DNA of 64,000 bases from an uncultured Erythrobacter sp. (GTDB lineage Bacteria; Pseudomonadota; Alphaproteobacteria; Sphingomonadales; Sphingomonadaceae), in the NCBI GenBank assembly GCA_947495555.1, contig CANLZI010000001.1, positions 1,588,861 through 1,652,860 on the forward strand, given 5' to 3'. The notes under the pieces were generated by a model, which saw only the letters and a list, made by a program, of their open reading frames with translations, was not told the DNA's origin and did no database searches. Of the stretch, positions 19,211 through 27,617 are shown one piece after another; the stretch's first letter is position 1, and each line of letters begins with the position of its first letter. The translations under genes were made by a program, and so were the position numbers.

Positions 19211-20479
19211 TTAAACAGCGCGCCATGCTCGATAATTCTTCGCCCGCTTGGCCGCACGCCATTGATCGGCCAGCAACGCCACCACAGGCGACCCGCCATC
19301 GCCAGCTGATTTGCCCTTGGCCATTCTCTCGATCTGCGCCTTGGTCAGGGCCATTGTTGCAAGCCCCTTCAAGGCCGCGCTGGACCAGCCGACCTGCGGC
19401 AAACTCACCTCAGCATGGGCACCATTCTTCCAGTCTTTGGGCAAATTGGGGTTGGCCGCCATAGCCCGCGCAATGCCGAGGATTTGGACCCCAAAGCCTT
19501 GATCATCTTGCGCCAAAGCCGCTTGGGCAACCGCCAGCTTGGTTATGCCGCCCGTGACCATGATCGGCATATCGGCAACCTTGGCAATTTCCCGCGCAAA
19601 ATCGACGAAATAGGCCTCGCGCGCGGCTGTGGAGCTGGTCTGCTCCTGTTCGACCTCGTCAGCAGGATTGCCCTGCATCGCCGGACTTTCATAACTGCCG
19701 CCGGACAATTCAACGCAATCGACGCCTTTTCCTTTCAGCGATTGGACAACTTGTTTGGCGTCATCAAAGTCAAACCCACCGCGCTGGAAATCAGCAGAGT
19801 TGAGCTTGATCCCGACGCCAAAGGAAGGCCCCACCCGGCCTCGCACTGCATCGACAATGCGAAGCAAGAAGCGCGCCCGGTTCTCCAGACTTCCGCCCCA
19901 TTGATCATCGCGCTTATTGGTAAGTGGGGAGAGGAATTGGCTGACCAGATATCCATGCGCACCATGAATTTGCACGCCGTCGAAACCGGCTTCTTCTGCT
20001 GCAACTGCCGTGTCTGCAAAGCGGGTAATAATCGTTTCGATCTCATCGGCTTCCAACGCGCGAACAGGAGCAAACATAGAGGAAAACTTGCCCAAATTGA
20101 GCGCTACGCCCGAGGGAGAAACCGCCGTTTCGCCCATGCTCTTGTACAATTGCCGACCGGGATGGCTGATCTGCAACCAGAATTGCCCGCCGCCCGACTT
20201 GCCAATTTGCGCCCATTGGCGAAACGGGGCGAGATCCGTACCCTTTTGCAGCACTACCCCGCCTGGACCGGTCAAGGCGGACGGATCAACCATCACATTG
20301 CCGGACAAAATCATACCAGCGCCACCATCGGCCCATTGGCGATACAGGCCGAACAGTTTTTGCCCCGGATATTGGCCCGGCTGAACCGCCAGATTTTCTT
20401 CCATCGCCGCCTTGCAAATGCGGTTGGGAATAGTGGTGCCATTGGGCAAGCTTAGCGGCTGAAAAAGCTGGTCGGTCAC
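19211..20479 (-). CDS. Old-yellow-enzyme family NADH:flavin oxidoreductase
   Basis: FMN-dependent ene-reductase-type TIM barrel, 422 residues. Family features include the N-terminal LFQPLSLPNGTTIPNRICKA, the substrate/FMN histidine regions QISHPGRQL and IHGAHGYLVSQFLSPLTNKR, DDQWGGSLENRARF, and the phosphate-binding VTGGITKLAVA. The physiological substrate, probably an activated alkene, cannot be identified. Translation starts at a GTG four bases after the thioesterase stop, making this the third gene of a minus-strand operon with oligopeptidase B and the thioesterase. The C-terminal residues (YRAWRAV) reach to 20 bases from the convergent diguanylate cyclase stop. Confidence 0.92.
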   Translation of the reverse strand: MTDQLFQPLSLPNGTTIPNRICKAAMEENLAVQPGQYPGQKLFGLYRQWADGGAGMILSGNVMVDPSALTGPGGVVLQKGTDLAPFRQWAQIGKSGGGQFWLQISHPGRQLYKSMGETAVSPSGVALNLGKFSSMFAPVRALEADEIETIITRFADTAVAAEEAGFDGVQIHGAHGYLVSQFLSPLTNKRDDQWGGSLENRARFLLRIVDAVRGRVGPSFGVGIKLNSADFQRGGFDFDDAKQVVQSLKGKGVDCVELSGGSYESPAMQGNPADEVEQEQTSSTAAREAYFVDFAREIAKVADMPIMVTGGITKLAVAQAALAQDDQGFGVQILGIARAMAANPNLPKDWKNGAHAEVSLPQVGWSSAALKGLATMALTKAQIERMAKGKSAGDGGSPVVALLADQWRAAKRAKNYRAWRAV

Positions 20480-20483
20480 AATA

Positions 20484-20885
20484 TCAAAGGTCTTTCTGAA
20501 AGGGCGCTACAATTTCGGGGCGAACCCGGATGAGCCGCTGGTTGTCTTTGTCCAGCATGGCCCATGTGGTGCGCGCGGCAACAATAATCTTGCCCGCCTG
20601 ATTGCGGAAATCGACCCGGCGGTCCGACTTGGCCCCTTTGGGCGCGCCATCGATCCATGTTTCGCCGATCACGCTATCACCCGCAGCAATATTGCCGCGA
20701 TAGTCAATCTCGTGCCGCACCACGACCCAGAACACCTTGGCATGGTCTTCGGGTCGGGCGACAGCATCCCAATGGGCCGTGGCAAGGTCTTGGATCCATT
20801 GGACCCAGACCGCATTGTTCACATGGCCAAGCTCGTCAATATGCTCGGATCGCGCGGTGAAAGTGAGAGCAAACGGTTCGCTCAC
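20484..20885 (-). CDS. Acyl-CoA thioesterase, 4HBT hot-dog fold
   Basis: 133-residue single hot-dog domain that hydrolyses acyl-CoA thioesters, related to YbgC and 4-hydroxybenzoyl-CoA thioesterases. The catalytic helix region is HIDELGHVNNAVWVQWIQD, with the Asp-to-Glu variant common in the fadM-like group, followed by RHEIDYRGNIAAGDSV and VGET-like strands. Its ATG overlaps the stop codon of the upstream oligopeptidase gene (ATGA), so the two are translationally coupled. Substrate length is unknown. Confidence 0.88.
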   Translation of the reverse strand: MSEPFALTFTARSEHIDELGHVNNAVWVQWIQDLATAHWDAVARPEDHAKVFWVVVRHEIDYRGNIAAGDSVIGETWIDGAPKGAKSDRRVDFRNQAGKIIVAARTTWAMLDKDNQRLIRVRPEIVAPFQKDL

Positions 20886-23080
20886 TCAGCAGCCGTCTCG
20901 CCATGTTCAGCAATTCCCATTTGCCACAGGATAAAGGCCATCTCTTCGGCTGTTTCATACAGCGAATTCCAACGGCCAGATTTGCCGCCATGGCCTGCAC
21001 CCATATTGGTTTTGAGCAGCAAGACATTGTCATCGGTTTTAACTTCGCGCAGCTTGGCAACCCATTTGGCTGGTTCCCAATAGGTCACGCGCGGATCGTT
21101 CAGCCCTGCTGTGACCAGCAATGGCGGATAATCCTGCGCTGATACCTGATCATAGGGAGAGTAGCTGAGGATATAGGCAAAGGACTGCTTGCTGGTGATG
21201 GGATTGCCCCATTCCTGCCATTCGCCCGGTGTCAGCGGCAGGCTTTCATCGAGCATGGTGTTGAGCACATCGACGAAAGGCACATGCGCTGCCACAGCTC
21301 CAAACAAGGAAGGATCCTGATTGATCACGGCTCCCATCAATTCGCCGCCCGCAGACCCGCCGCTGGCGGTCACCTTGCCCTCTGCCGTATAGCCAAGCTC
21401 GATCAGTCCGCGGCCTGCATCGACAAAATCGTTGAAGGTGTTGGTCCGCTCGTTCAGCTTGCCTTGCAAGTACCAGCGTCGGCCCAGATCATCACCGCCC
21501 CGGATATGCGCAATCGCATAGGCGAAACCGCGATCCAGCAGGCTCAACCGTGTGGTCGAAAAGCCCGGCGGCACAGCATAACCATAGGCGCCATAAGCAT
21601 AAAGGTGCAGCGGGCCGGCAGCTCCGCCGTTCAGCTCGTCACGATCCTTGCGATATACAATCGACACCGGGACCATCGTTCCATCGCGCGCCTGAATGCT
21701 TACGCGCTTGGTGGCGTAAAGCGAGGCGTCGTAACCGCTGGGGATTTCCTGCTGCTTGAGCAGTTCCAGCGACGCATTGGCCACGTCATAATCATACACC
21801 GAATCGGGCGTGATCATGCTTTCATAATCGAGCCGTAATTTGGTCTGATCATATTCGGGATTGTTGGATAGCCCCGCGCTGTAGCTCGATTCAGGAAAGG
21901 CGATGTTCTTGGCGTTCAAAGGCGCATCATAGGGACGGATCTGGATCTGATCCAAACCGTTCAAGCGGCCTTCGGTGACCATGAAATCCTTGAACAGGTC
22001 AAACCCGGTCAGATAAAACTCGTCCGATCCAGCCAGCACCGTTTCCCAAGTCCCCGGCGCATCCAGTGATGCCTTGGCCAGACGGAAATTGATGTGATCA
22101 TCATTGGTCCAGATAAACAGTTCATTATCGCGGACATCGACCGAATATTCGACACCCTTTTGGCGCGGCTTGACCAGGATCTGTTCGCCAGTGGGATCAT
22201 CGGCACGCACCAGCCGCACTTCGCTGGTTTCATTGTCGCCCGCGGCGATGATCAGCCAATCATCTTGGGCTGAAAGGCCTGCGCCGACACTGAAAGTAAC
22301 ATCGTCTTCCGTGAAGATTTCAACATCATCTTCAACCGATGCACCAATGGTGTGCAGCCGCACATTGTTGATCCGCCAGTTTGCATCAACCTTGCTGTAG
22401 GCAAGAATGCTGTCGTCTTTCAGCCAGATCAGGCTTGAGCGGGTCTCGGTAAGTTCATCGTCCAGCAATTCGCCGGTTTGCAGATCCTTGATCCGAACCG
22501 TGTAGCGCTCTGATCCATTGTTATCGAATGAATAAGCCAGGTAACGCCCGCTGTCGCTGACCGTCATGGCCCCCATGCGGAAATATTCGAGTCCTTCGGC
22601 CAGTGCGTTCTCGTCCAGGATTAGTTCGGTATCGCCGCCAGCGGCAGGCGTGCGGTAGTGCTTGCGATATTGCGCGCCTTCCTCGAACTCGACCCAATAG
22701 AGAAAATCGCCATCCTTTTGCGGGACAGAGCTGTCATCTTCCTTGATTCGAGCCCGCATCTCTTCAAACAATGCGTCTGTATCGGGCTTGAAAGGCGCCA
22801 TCTGCGCTTCGAACCAGGCATTTTCAGCCTTCACATAATCCAGCACATCCTCATCATCGATGGTGGGATAGGATTGGTCCTTCAACCAGTGATAAGGGTC
22901 CGAGATAGTGATCCCGTGATGGGTATAAGAATGGTCACGTTTCTCCGCGATAGGAGGAGAAGTTGGGGCCGTTTGGCTCACGCTGTTATCGTCCTTTTCA
23001 TCGTCGGCTGCAATGGCAGCCACGGGTGTTGTTACAAGCAACAAAGTTGCCGCTGTGATGATAGAATTTCGAAATTTCAT
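20882..23080 (-). CDS. Oligopeptidase B-like S9 peptidase, exported
   Basis: Prolyl-oligopeptidase family serine peptidase that cuts short peptides, typically after basic residues. About 732 residues: a signal peptide (MKFRNSIITAATLLLVTTPV then AAIAADD), an N-terminal helix with YTHHGITISDPYHWLKD, a seven-bladed propeller, and an alpha/beta hydrolase domain. The catalytic serine lies in ASGGSAGGELMG, the aspartate in TAGLNDPRVTYWEP and the histidine in NMGAGHGGKSGRW. The ATG at 23080 is chosen because the signal peptide starts there; an upstream in-frame start would overlap the divergent aminopeptidase gene. Many bacterial homologues are cytosolic, so the signal peptide points to a periplasmic form. 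Confidence 0.93.
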   Translation of the reverse strand: MKFRNSIITAATLLLVTTPVAAIAADDEKDDNSVSQTAPTSPPIAEKRDHSYTHHGITISDPYHWLKDQSYPTIDDEDVLDYVKAENAWFEAQMAPFKPDTDALFEEMRARIKEDDSSVPQKDGDFLYWVEFEEGAQYRKHYRTPAAGGDTELILDENALAEGLEYFRMGAMTVSDSGRYLAYSFDNNGSERYTVRIKDLQTGELLDDELTETRSSLIWLKDDSILAYSKVDANWRINNVRLHTIGASVEDDVEIFTEDDVTFSVGAGLSAQDDWLIIAAGDNETSEVRLVRADDPTGEQILVKPRQKGVEYSVDVRDNELFIWTNDDHINFRLAKASLDAPGTWETVLAGSDEFYLTGFDLFKDFMVTEGRLNGLDQIQIRPYDAPLNAKNIAFPESSYSAGLSNNPEYDQTKLRLDYESMITPDSVYDYDVANASLELLKQQEIPSGYDASLYATKRVSIQARDGTMVPVSIVYRKDRDELNGGAAGPLHLYAYGAYGYAVPPGFSTTRLSLLDRGFAYAIAHIRGGDDLGRRWYLQGKLNERTNTFNDFVDAGRGLIELGYTAEGKVTASGGSAGGELMGAVINQDPSLFGAVAAHVPFVDVLNTMLDESLPLTPGEWQEWGNPITSKQSFAYILSYSPYDQVSAQDYPPLLVTAGLNDPRVTYWEPAKWVAKLREVKTDDNVLLLKTNMGAGHGGKSGRWNSLYETAEEMAFILWQMGIAEHGETAAE

Positions 23081-23228
23081 GGGCTGCGATCCCTTGCAAT
23101 TTGGCTGCTTTTCAAAGGCTGTTGCGATCCGATCTGGAAAGCGAGCGCTGAAGAGCGTATGTTGGGCTACATAAACAATTGCCCATGTGCAGCAAGATGC
23201 ACCGCACACAAACCCAGGATTCGACCAA

Positions 23229-25034
23229 ATGTTGATGCAGACCCACGAAGCTCGCCTTGATGCCTTGCGTAAGGAACTCAAGCGTCAGGAACTGGACGGC
23301 TTTGTCGTTCCCATTTCGGATGAACACGTTAGCGAATATGTCGGCGCCTATGCCCAGCGTTTGGCATGGCTAACCGGGTTTGGCGGATCGGCTGGCAGCG
23401 CGATTGTGTTGACCAACAAAGCAGCGATGTTCGTCGATGGTCGCTACACCGTTCAAGTGCGCGATCAGGTTGATGGCACGCATTATGATTATTGCTCAGT
23501 CCCGTCCGAGACGATGGGCGGCTGGCTGGCCAACAATGCCGAGCAAGGCGCGCGGATCGGTTTTGATCCGTGGTTGCACACAGCGAAATGGGTCAAAACG
23601 GTCTCGGCTTCCCTGGAGAAATCGGGCATCCAATTGGTGCCGGTATCAGGCAATCCGATCGATGCCGTTTGGCAGGACCAGCCCGAGCCATCGCCAGCCG
23701 TAGCGCTGGTGCATGACGACAAATATGCCGGCCAATCCTCTGCCGAGAAACGCGGCCAGATCGCTGAATGGCTGAAAGATGAAGGATATGATGGAGCGGT
23801 CATCAGTGCGCTCGATTCGATCGCATGGCTGCTCAACATTCGCGGCAGCGATGTCGATCACACGCCGGTGGCCTTGTCTTATGTCGTGGCCAAGGACGAC
23901 GGCACCGCTGAATTGTTCATCGCGCCTGAAAAGATCACGCCCGAGCTGTCGCAGCATCTGGGCAATGCCATCTCCATCCGTGACCGCAGCGAGTTTGCCG
24001 GTGCGCTGGGAGGCTTGAAGGGCAAGCGCATCTCGGTCGATCCCGAATATGGCGTCGCCGCGATTGCGCAATTGCTGGAAGAAGGCGGTGCCGAAGTGTC
24101 GTTCAACCGCGATCCCACCATTTTGCCCAAGGCGATCAAGAACCCGGTAGAGCAGCAGGGCCACCGCGATGCGCAAGCCCGCGACGGGGCGGCCGTTACG
24201 CGTTTTCTGCACTGGCTTACCCTCGAAGGCCCCTCGGGCAAAATTGATGAATTGGCAGCCGCTGCCAAGCTGAAAAGCTTCCGCGAAGAGCATGGCGATT
24301 TGCGCGATCTGAGCTTTGATACGATCTCGGCTGCTGGCCCGCATGCGGCTCTGCCCCATTACCGGGTGGATGATGACAGCAACATCCCGATCCCGCCCTC
24401 CAGCATCTATCTGGTTGATTCCGGGGGGCAATATCTCGACGGTACAACCGACATCACCCGCACCATCTGGATTGGTCCTGGCGAGCCAAGCGCAGAAATG
24501 ACCGACCGCAACACGCGCGTCCTGAAGGGCCATATCGCGATCGATCAGGCCGTCTTCCCTAAAGGTACTGCGGGCAGCCAGCTGGACAGCTTTGCGCGCC
24601 AATCGTTGTGGTCTGCCGGCGTAGATTTCGCGCATGGCACAGGGCACGGTGTGGGTAGCTTCCTGTCCGTCCACGAAGGTCCGCAGCGCATTTCCAAGGC
24701 CGCCGGTGCGCAGGCAGGAACCGATCAGGCATTGATCCCGGGCATGATCCTGTCGAACGAGCCTGGCTATTACAAGCAAGACCATTTCGGCATTCGGATC
24801 GAGAATCTGGTGCTGACCGAGGCGCGCGAGATCGATGGTGCTGAAGGCGAATATTATGGCTTTGAAACGCTCACCTTCGTTCCGCTTGACCGCCGATTGA
24901 TCGACAAAGGCCTGCTAAGCCCAGAAGAAATTGCATGGGTCGATAGCTATCACCAGCAGGTGCTCGCCCTTCTTAGCCCGCAATTGCAGGGTGATGATCT
25001 GGCCTGGCTGGAGCAGGAATGCGCTCCGCTATAG
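23229..25034 (+). CDS. Aminopeptidase P family (M24B) Xaa-Pro aminopeptidase
   Basis: Metallopeptidase that removes an N-terminal residue preceding proline. About 601 residues with two creatinase-like N-terminal domains and a pita-bread catalytic domain, plus the C-terminal extension seen in the large cytosolic type. Metal and catalytic residues lie in SGGQYLDGTTDITRTIWIG (two Asp), GTGHGVGSFLSVHEGP (His), MILSNEPGYYKQDHFGIRIE (Glu and following residues). There is no signal peptide, so the enzyme is cytosolic. ATG 23229 is preferred; a GTG at 23187 is also in frame. The gene diverges from the exported oligopeptidase, a pairing suggesting shared peptide use. Confidence 0.93.
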   Translation: MLMQTHEARLDALRKELKRQELDGFVVPISDEHVSEYVGAYAQRLAWLTGFGGSAGSAIVLTNKAAMFVDGRYTVQVRDQVDGTHYDYCSVPSETMGGWLANNAEQGARIGFDPWLHTAKWVKTVSASLEKSGIQLVPVSGNPIDAVWQDQPEPSPAVALVHDDKYAGQSSAEKRGQIAEWLKDEGYDGAVISALDSIAWLLNIRGSDVDHTPVALSYVVAKDDGTAELFIAPEKITPELSQHLGNAISIRDRSEFAGALGGLKGKRISVDPEYGVAAIAQLLEEGGAEVSFNRDPTILPKAIKNPVEQQGHRDAQARDGAAVTRFLHWLTLEGPSGKIDELAAAAKLKSFREEHGDLRDLSFDTISAAGPHAALPHYRVDDDSNIPIPPSSIYLVDSGGQYLDGTTDITRTIWIGPGEPSAEMTDRNTRVLKGHIAIDQAVFPKGTAGSQLDSFARQSLWSAGVDFAHGTGHGVGSFLSVHEGPQRISKAAGAQAGTDQALIPGMILSNEPGYYKQDHFGIRIENLVLTEAREIDGAEGEYYGFETLTFVPLDRRLIDKGLLSPEEIAWVDSYHQQVLALLSPQLQGDDLAWLEQECAPL

Positions 25035-25133
25035 TTTGTATCCACTGATGTGAACCTTCATCAGCACGCTTGCTGACTCGCATTTGTTCCCTTATTGTTC
25101 CGTCTTTAGGCGATTCGGAAAAGGAACGATGCG

Positions 25134-25514
25134 ATGATCGGATATGTGACACTGGGGACCAATGATCTGCCGCGTGCGGCGCAATTCTATGATGCGATTG
25201 CGAAGCATTTTGGGGTCGGGCGTATGATGGAGTTTGAAACCTTCATCGCTTGGGGCGAGATGGGCGGCGCAGCAGGCGTGGCTGCAACAAAGCCTTTTGA
25301 CGAACAGCCCGCCAGCGTTGGCAATGGCACTATGGTTGCTTTGCAGGTGGAAACGCCTGAGGCGGTCCAGCAAATCTATGACACGGCATTGGCCCATGGC
25401 GGCAGCGACGAAGGCGCGCCCGGACCGCGCGGCGATGAAGGCTTTTATGCCGGATACTTCCGCGACCCGGATGGCAATAAGCTCAACGCATTTTGCATGG
25501 TCGCCCCGAAGTAA
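25134..25514 (+). CDS. VOC family (glyoxalase-like) protein
   Basis: 126-residue vicinal oxygen chelate protein built from two beta-alpha-beta-beta-beta modules. MIGYVTLGTNDLPRAAQFYD starts the first module and GFYAGYFRDPDGNKLNAFCM the last, the standard VOC ending. The first strand ends in Thr rather than the usual metal-binding His, so a catalytic metal site is uncertain. The start follows AAAAGGA. The cupin gene is 24 bases downstream in the same direction, so they may form a small operon. Confidence 0.88.
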   Translation: MIGYVTLGTNDLPRAAQFYDAIAKHFGVGRMMEFETFIAWGEMGGAAGVAATKPFDEQPASVGNGTMVALQVETPEAVQQIYDTALAHGGSDEGAPGPRGDEGFYAGYFRDPDGNKLNAFCMVAPK

Positions 25515-25538
25515 GGTAGACTGACCGGGGAGGCCGGT

Positions 25539-25964
25539 ATGAGCGAAACAGAGCCAAAGCGGCTATCGGACAATTTCATCCATTTGGGTCTGGGCGCAAC
25601 TGCACAGCCTCTTGCTCCATTTAGCGGGCCGGAATGGTATGAAAACTATGCTACCGAACATGCTGGTGATGGTGCCGAAGCCCGGCTTGTCTCACACCAC
25701 AGCTTTAGTGAAGATTGGACTGTGTGGGAAATGCACCCACATGGCTCCGAAGTGGTTCTATGCATCTCGGGGAGCATGGTTCTAACCCAAGAGTTTCCGG
25801 ATGGAGCGCGAGAGCAGGTCACGCTGACACAGGGCGAATATGCCATCAATCCTCCGGGTGTTTGGCACATTGCCAATGTGGCAAGCCATGCGGAGGCAAT
25901 TTTCATCACCGCTGGCATGGGAACGCAGATGCGCGACAGGTCCGCATTTCCGCTGGATGAATGA
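25539..25964 (+). CDS. Cupin domain protein
   Basis: 141 residues forming a single cupin barrel. Motif 1 reads MHPHGSEVVLCISGSMVL (one His ahead of the Glu) and motif 2 reads GEYAINPPGVWHIANV, with the metal histidine. No catalytic domain is attached, so function, whether a small enzyme or a ligand sensor, is unknown. GGGGAGG precedes the start. A long C-rich intergenic stretch follows before the EF-hand gene. Confidence 0.85.
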   Translation: MSETEPKRLSDNFIHLGLGATAQPLAPFSGPEWYENYATEHAGDGAEARLVSHHSFSEDWTVWEMHPHGSEVVLCISGSMVLTQEFPDGAREQVTLTQGEYAINPPGVWHIANVASHAEAIFITAGMGTQMRDRSAFPLDE

Positions 25965-26072
25965 CAGTGCGCCATTGATACAAATTGCGACAAATACCGT
26001 GTGATGCGGCATAATCCTGCGACACATCATCTGTAAAACAGGCTTCAAGAGTAGCGGCCCGTTGTCGATCGG

Positions 26073-26112
26073 ACCCCCTCCCCCAGTCCCCTTGGGATGT
26101 TCCCCTCCCCTG
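26073..26112 (-). other. C-tract region; G-quadruplex motif on the minus strand
   Basis: Within 40 bases the plus strand carries five runs of four or five C interrupted by short loops. On the minus strand the last four G-runs are separated by about 10, 3 and 1 bases, fitting a G-quadruplex pattern. The tract lies 54-93 bases upstream of the EF-hand start codon and probably falls in its promoter or 5' leader. Confidence 0.5.
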
Positions 26113-26165
26113 GACCGGCCGGACTGCGTCGCTGCTCTAACCTTTACGATTTAGGAGCCTGAGAC

Positions 26166-26831
26166 ATGAAAAAACTGACATTGACACTTTCCGCTGCAGC
26201 CCTTGCCTCATTTGGGGCCCTTTCGGGTGCAACCATCGCTTATGCCAACCACCATGGCGGCAAAACCGGCCCCGATGCCAATGGCGACGGAGTTGTCAGC
26301 CTGGCCGAAGCCAAAGCGCACAGTGGGGCGATGTTCGCCAAGATGGATGCCGATGGCAATGGCCAGATCGATGCGGCAGACCGCGAAGCCAGACACGCCG
26401 AACGCTTTGCCAAAATGGACGCCAATGGTGACGGCGAAGTCACTCAGGCCGAAATGAAGGCTGCCCGCGAAGCTCGCCAAGAAAAGCGGGCTGAACGTCG
26501 GACCAAGCACCACGAGCATCGCTTTGCCCAAATGGACACAGATGGCAGTGGCGGCCTGAGCAAGGCCGAACTGAAAGCGGGCAAGGAAGCACGCAAAGGT
26601 AAACGCGGTGAATATCGCGGCAAGAAGCATCGCCGCGGCGGCGAACGCGCCATGCGCATGCTGAAGCGAGCCGATACCAATGGTGACAAGGCCGTAACCC
26701 GCGCTGAGTTTGATGCTGCGGTTGAAGCACGCTTTGCCAAGGCCGATACCGATAATTCGGGTACCGTCACCAAAGAAGAGCGCAAAGCTGCCCGCGAGGC
26801 CCGCATGCAAACGCGCCGCTCGCAAAACTAA
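26166..26831 (+). CDS. Periplasmic protein with six EF-hand calcium-binding loops
   Basis: 221 residues: a signal peptide (MKKLTLTLSAAALASFGALS to about AYANHH) followed by six 12-residue EF-hand loops. They begin DANGDGVVSLAE, DADGNGQIDAAD, DANGDGEVTQAE, DTDGSGGLSKAE, DTNGDKAVTRAE and DTDNSGTVTKEE. Most keep Asp/Asn at loop positions 1, 3 and 5; three of the six end in Glu at position 12, and the fifth has Lys at position 6 in place of Gly. The intervening helices are very rich in Arg, Lys, His and Ala. A periplasmic calcium buffer or sensor is the natural reading. A ribosome site TTAGGAG precedes the start, and a two-component system follows 46 bases downstream. Confidence 0.9.
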   Translation: MKKLTLTLSAAALASFGALSGATIAYANHHGGKTGPDANGDGVVSLAEAKAHSGAMFAKMDADGNGQIDAADREARHAERFAKMDANGDGEVTQAEMKAAREARQEKRAERRTKHHEHRFAQMDTDGSGGLSKAELKAGKEARKGKRGEYRGKKHRRGGERAMRMLKRADTNGDKAVTRAEFDAAVEARFAKADTDNSGTVTKEERKAAREARMQTRRSQN

Positions 26832-26877
26832 GCTCAGCAGTTGAGCCGCGGGCACAGGTGCGGCAAGGACATGATCA

Positions 26878-27615
26878 ATGACCCAAGATGCGCCTGTTTC
26901 CCTGCTGCTAGTTGATGACGAAGCAACCTTGCGCGAACCCCTGGCCGAGTATCTGACCGGTCAGGGGTTTGTCGTGCAGGAAGCCGTAAGCGCAGCCAGT
27001 GCCCGCACCATACTGCAGGACACCCGGCCCGATCTGGTCCTGCTCGACATCATGATGCCGGGTGAAGACGGGCTGTCCCTGACCCGCCATTTGGTAGAGG
27101 CGCAAAACCTTCCGGTCATTCTGCTGACCGCTAAGGCCGAAGCGACCGATCGCATCGTGGGCCTGGAAATGGGCGCGGATGACTATGTCGTAAAACCGTT
27201 CGAGCCGCGCGAGCTGGTGGCCCGGATTCGGTCCGTCCTACGCCGATCTAACCGTACCGAACCTGCCGCTTTGACCGAAGGCATGGGGTACGTATTCGAA
27301 GGCTGGACCCTCGATCCACTAAAGCGCAAACTAACTGATCCCGAAGGCGTCTCGGTCGCGATTTCTACGGCCGAGTTTCGCCTGTTGCGCGCCTTCCTCG
27401 ATCATCCACGTGAAGTGTTGGACCGGGATCGCTTGCTGGACATGGTCCAGGGCAGAACCGCGCATATATTTGACCGCGCGGTGGACAATCAGGTCAGCCG
27501 CCTGCGCCGCAAGATCGAGCCCGAGCGCAGCAATCCGCAATTTATCCTGACCGTGCGCGGCGGCGGCTATCGCTTTGCCGCACAAGTTTCGCGCACCGCA
27601 AAGCAGGCGGATTGA
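26878..27615 (+). CDS. OmpR family response regulator
   Basis: 245-residue DNA-binding response regulator. The receiver domain carries acidic residues in LLVDDEATLREPL, the phospho-acceptor Asp56 in VLLDIMMPGEDG, the Thr/Lys switch in LLTAKAEATD and YVVKPFEPRE (Lys105). A winged-helix Trans_Reg_C output domain ends with the typical FILTVRGGGYRFA. It lies between the EF-hand gene (46 bases upstream) and the kinase, whose ATG is 3 bases beyond its stop. The targets are unknown; the EF-hand gene is a plausible one. Confidence 0.95.
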   Translation: MTQDAPVSLLLVDDEATLREPLAEYLTGQGFVVQEAVSAASARTILQDTRPDLVLLDIMMPGEDGLSLTRHLVEAQNLPVILLTAKAEATDRIVGLEMGADDYVVKPFEPRELVARIRSVLRRSNRTEPAALTEGMGYVFEGWTLDPLKRKLTDPEGVSVAISTAEFRLLRAFLDHPREVLDRDRLLDMVQGRTAHIFDRAVDNQVSRLRRKIEPERSNPQFILTVRGGGYRFAAQVSRTAKQAD

Positions 27616-27617
27616 TC

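Noticed and set aside
19415-20455. 346-residue open frame on the plus strand opposite the flavin oxidoreductase
   Set aside because: The minus-strand frame carries all old-yellow-enzyme motifs; this frame is its complement and has no recognisable domain.
23646-24785. 379-residue open frame on the minus strand opposite aminopeptidase P
   Set aside because: Antisense to intact M24 metal-binding motifs; composition is that of a reverse frame.
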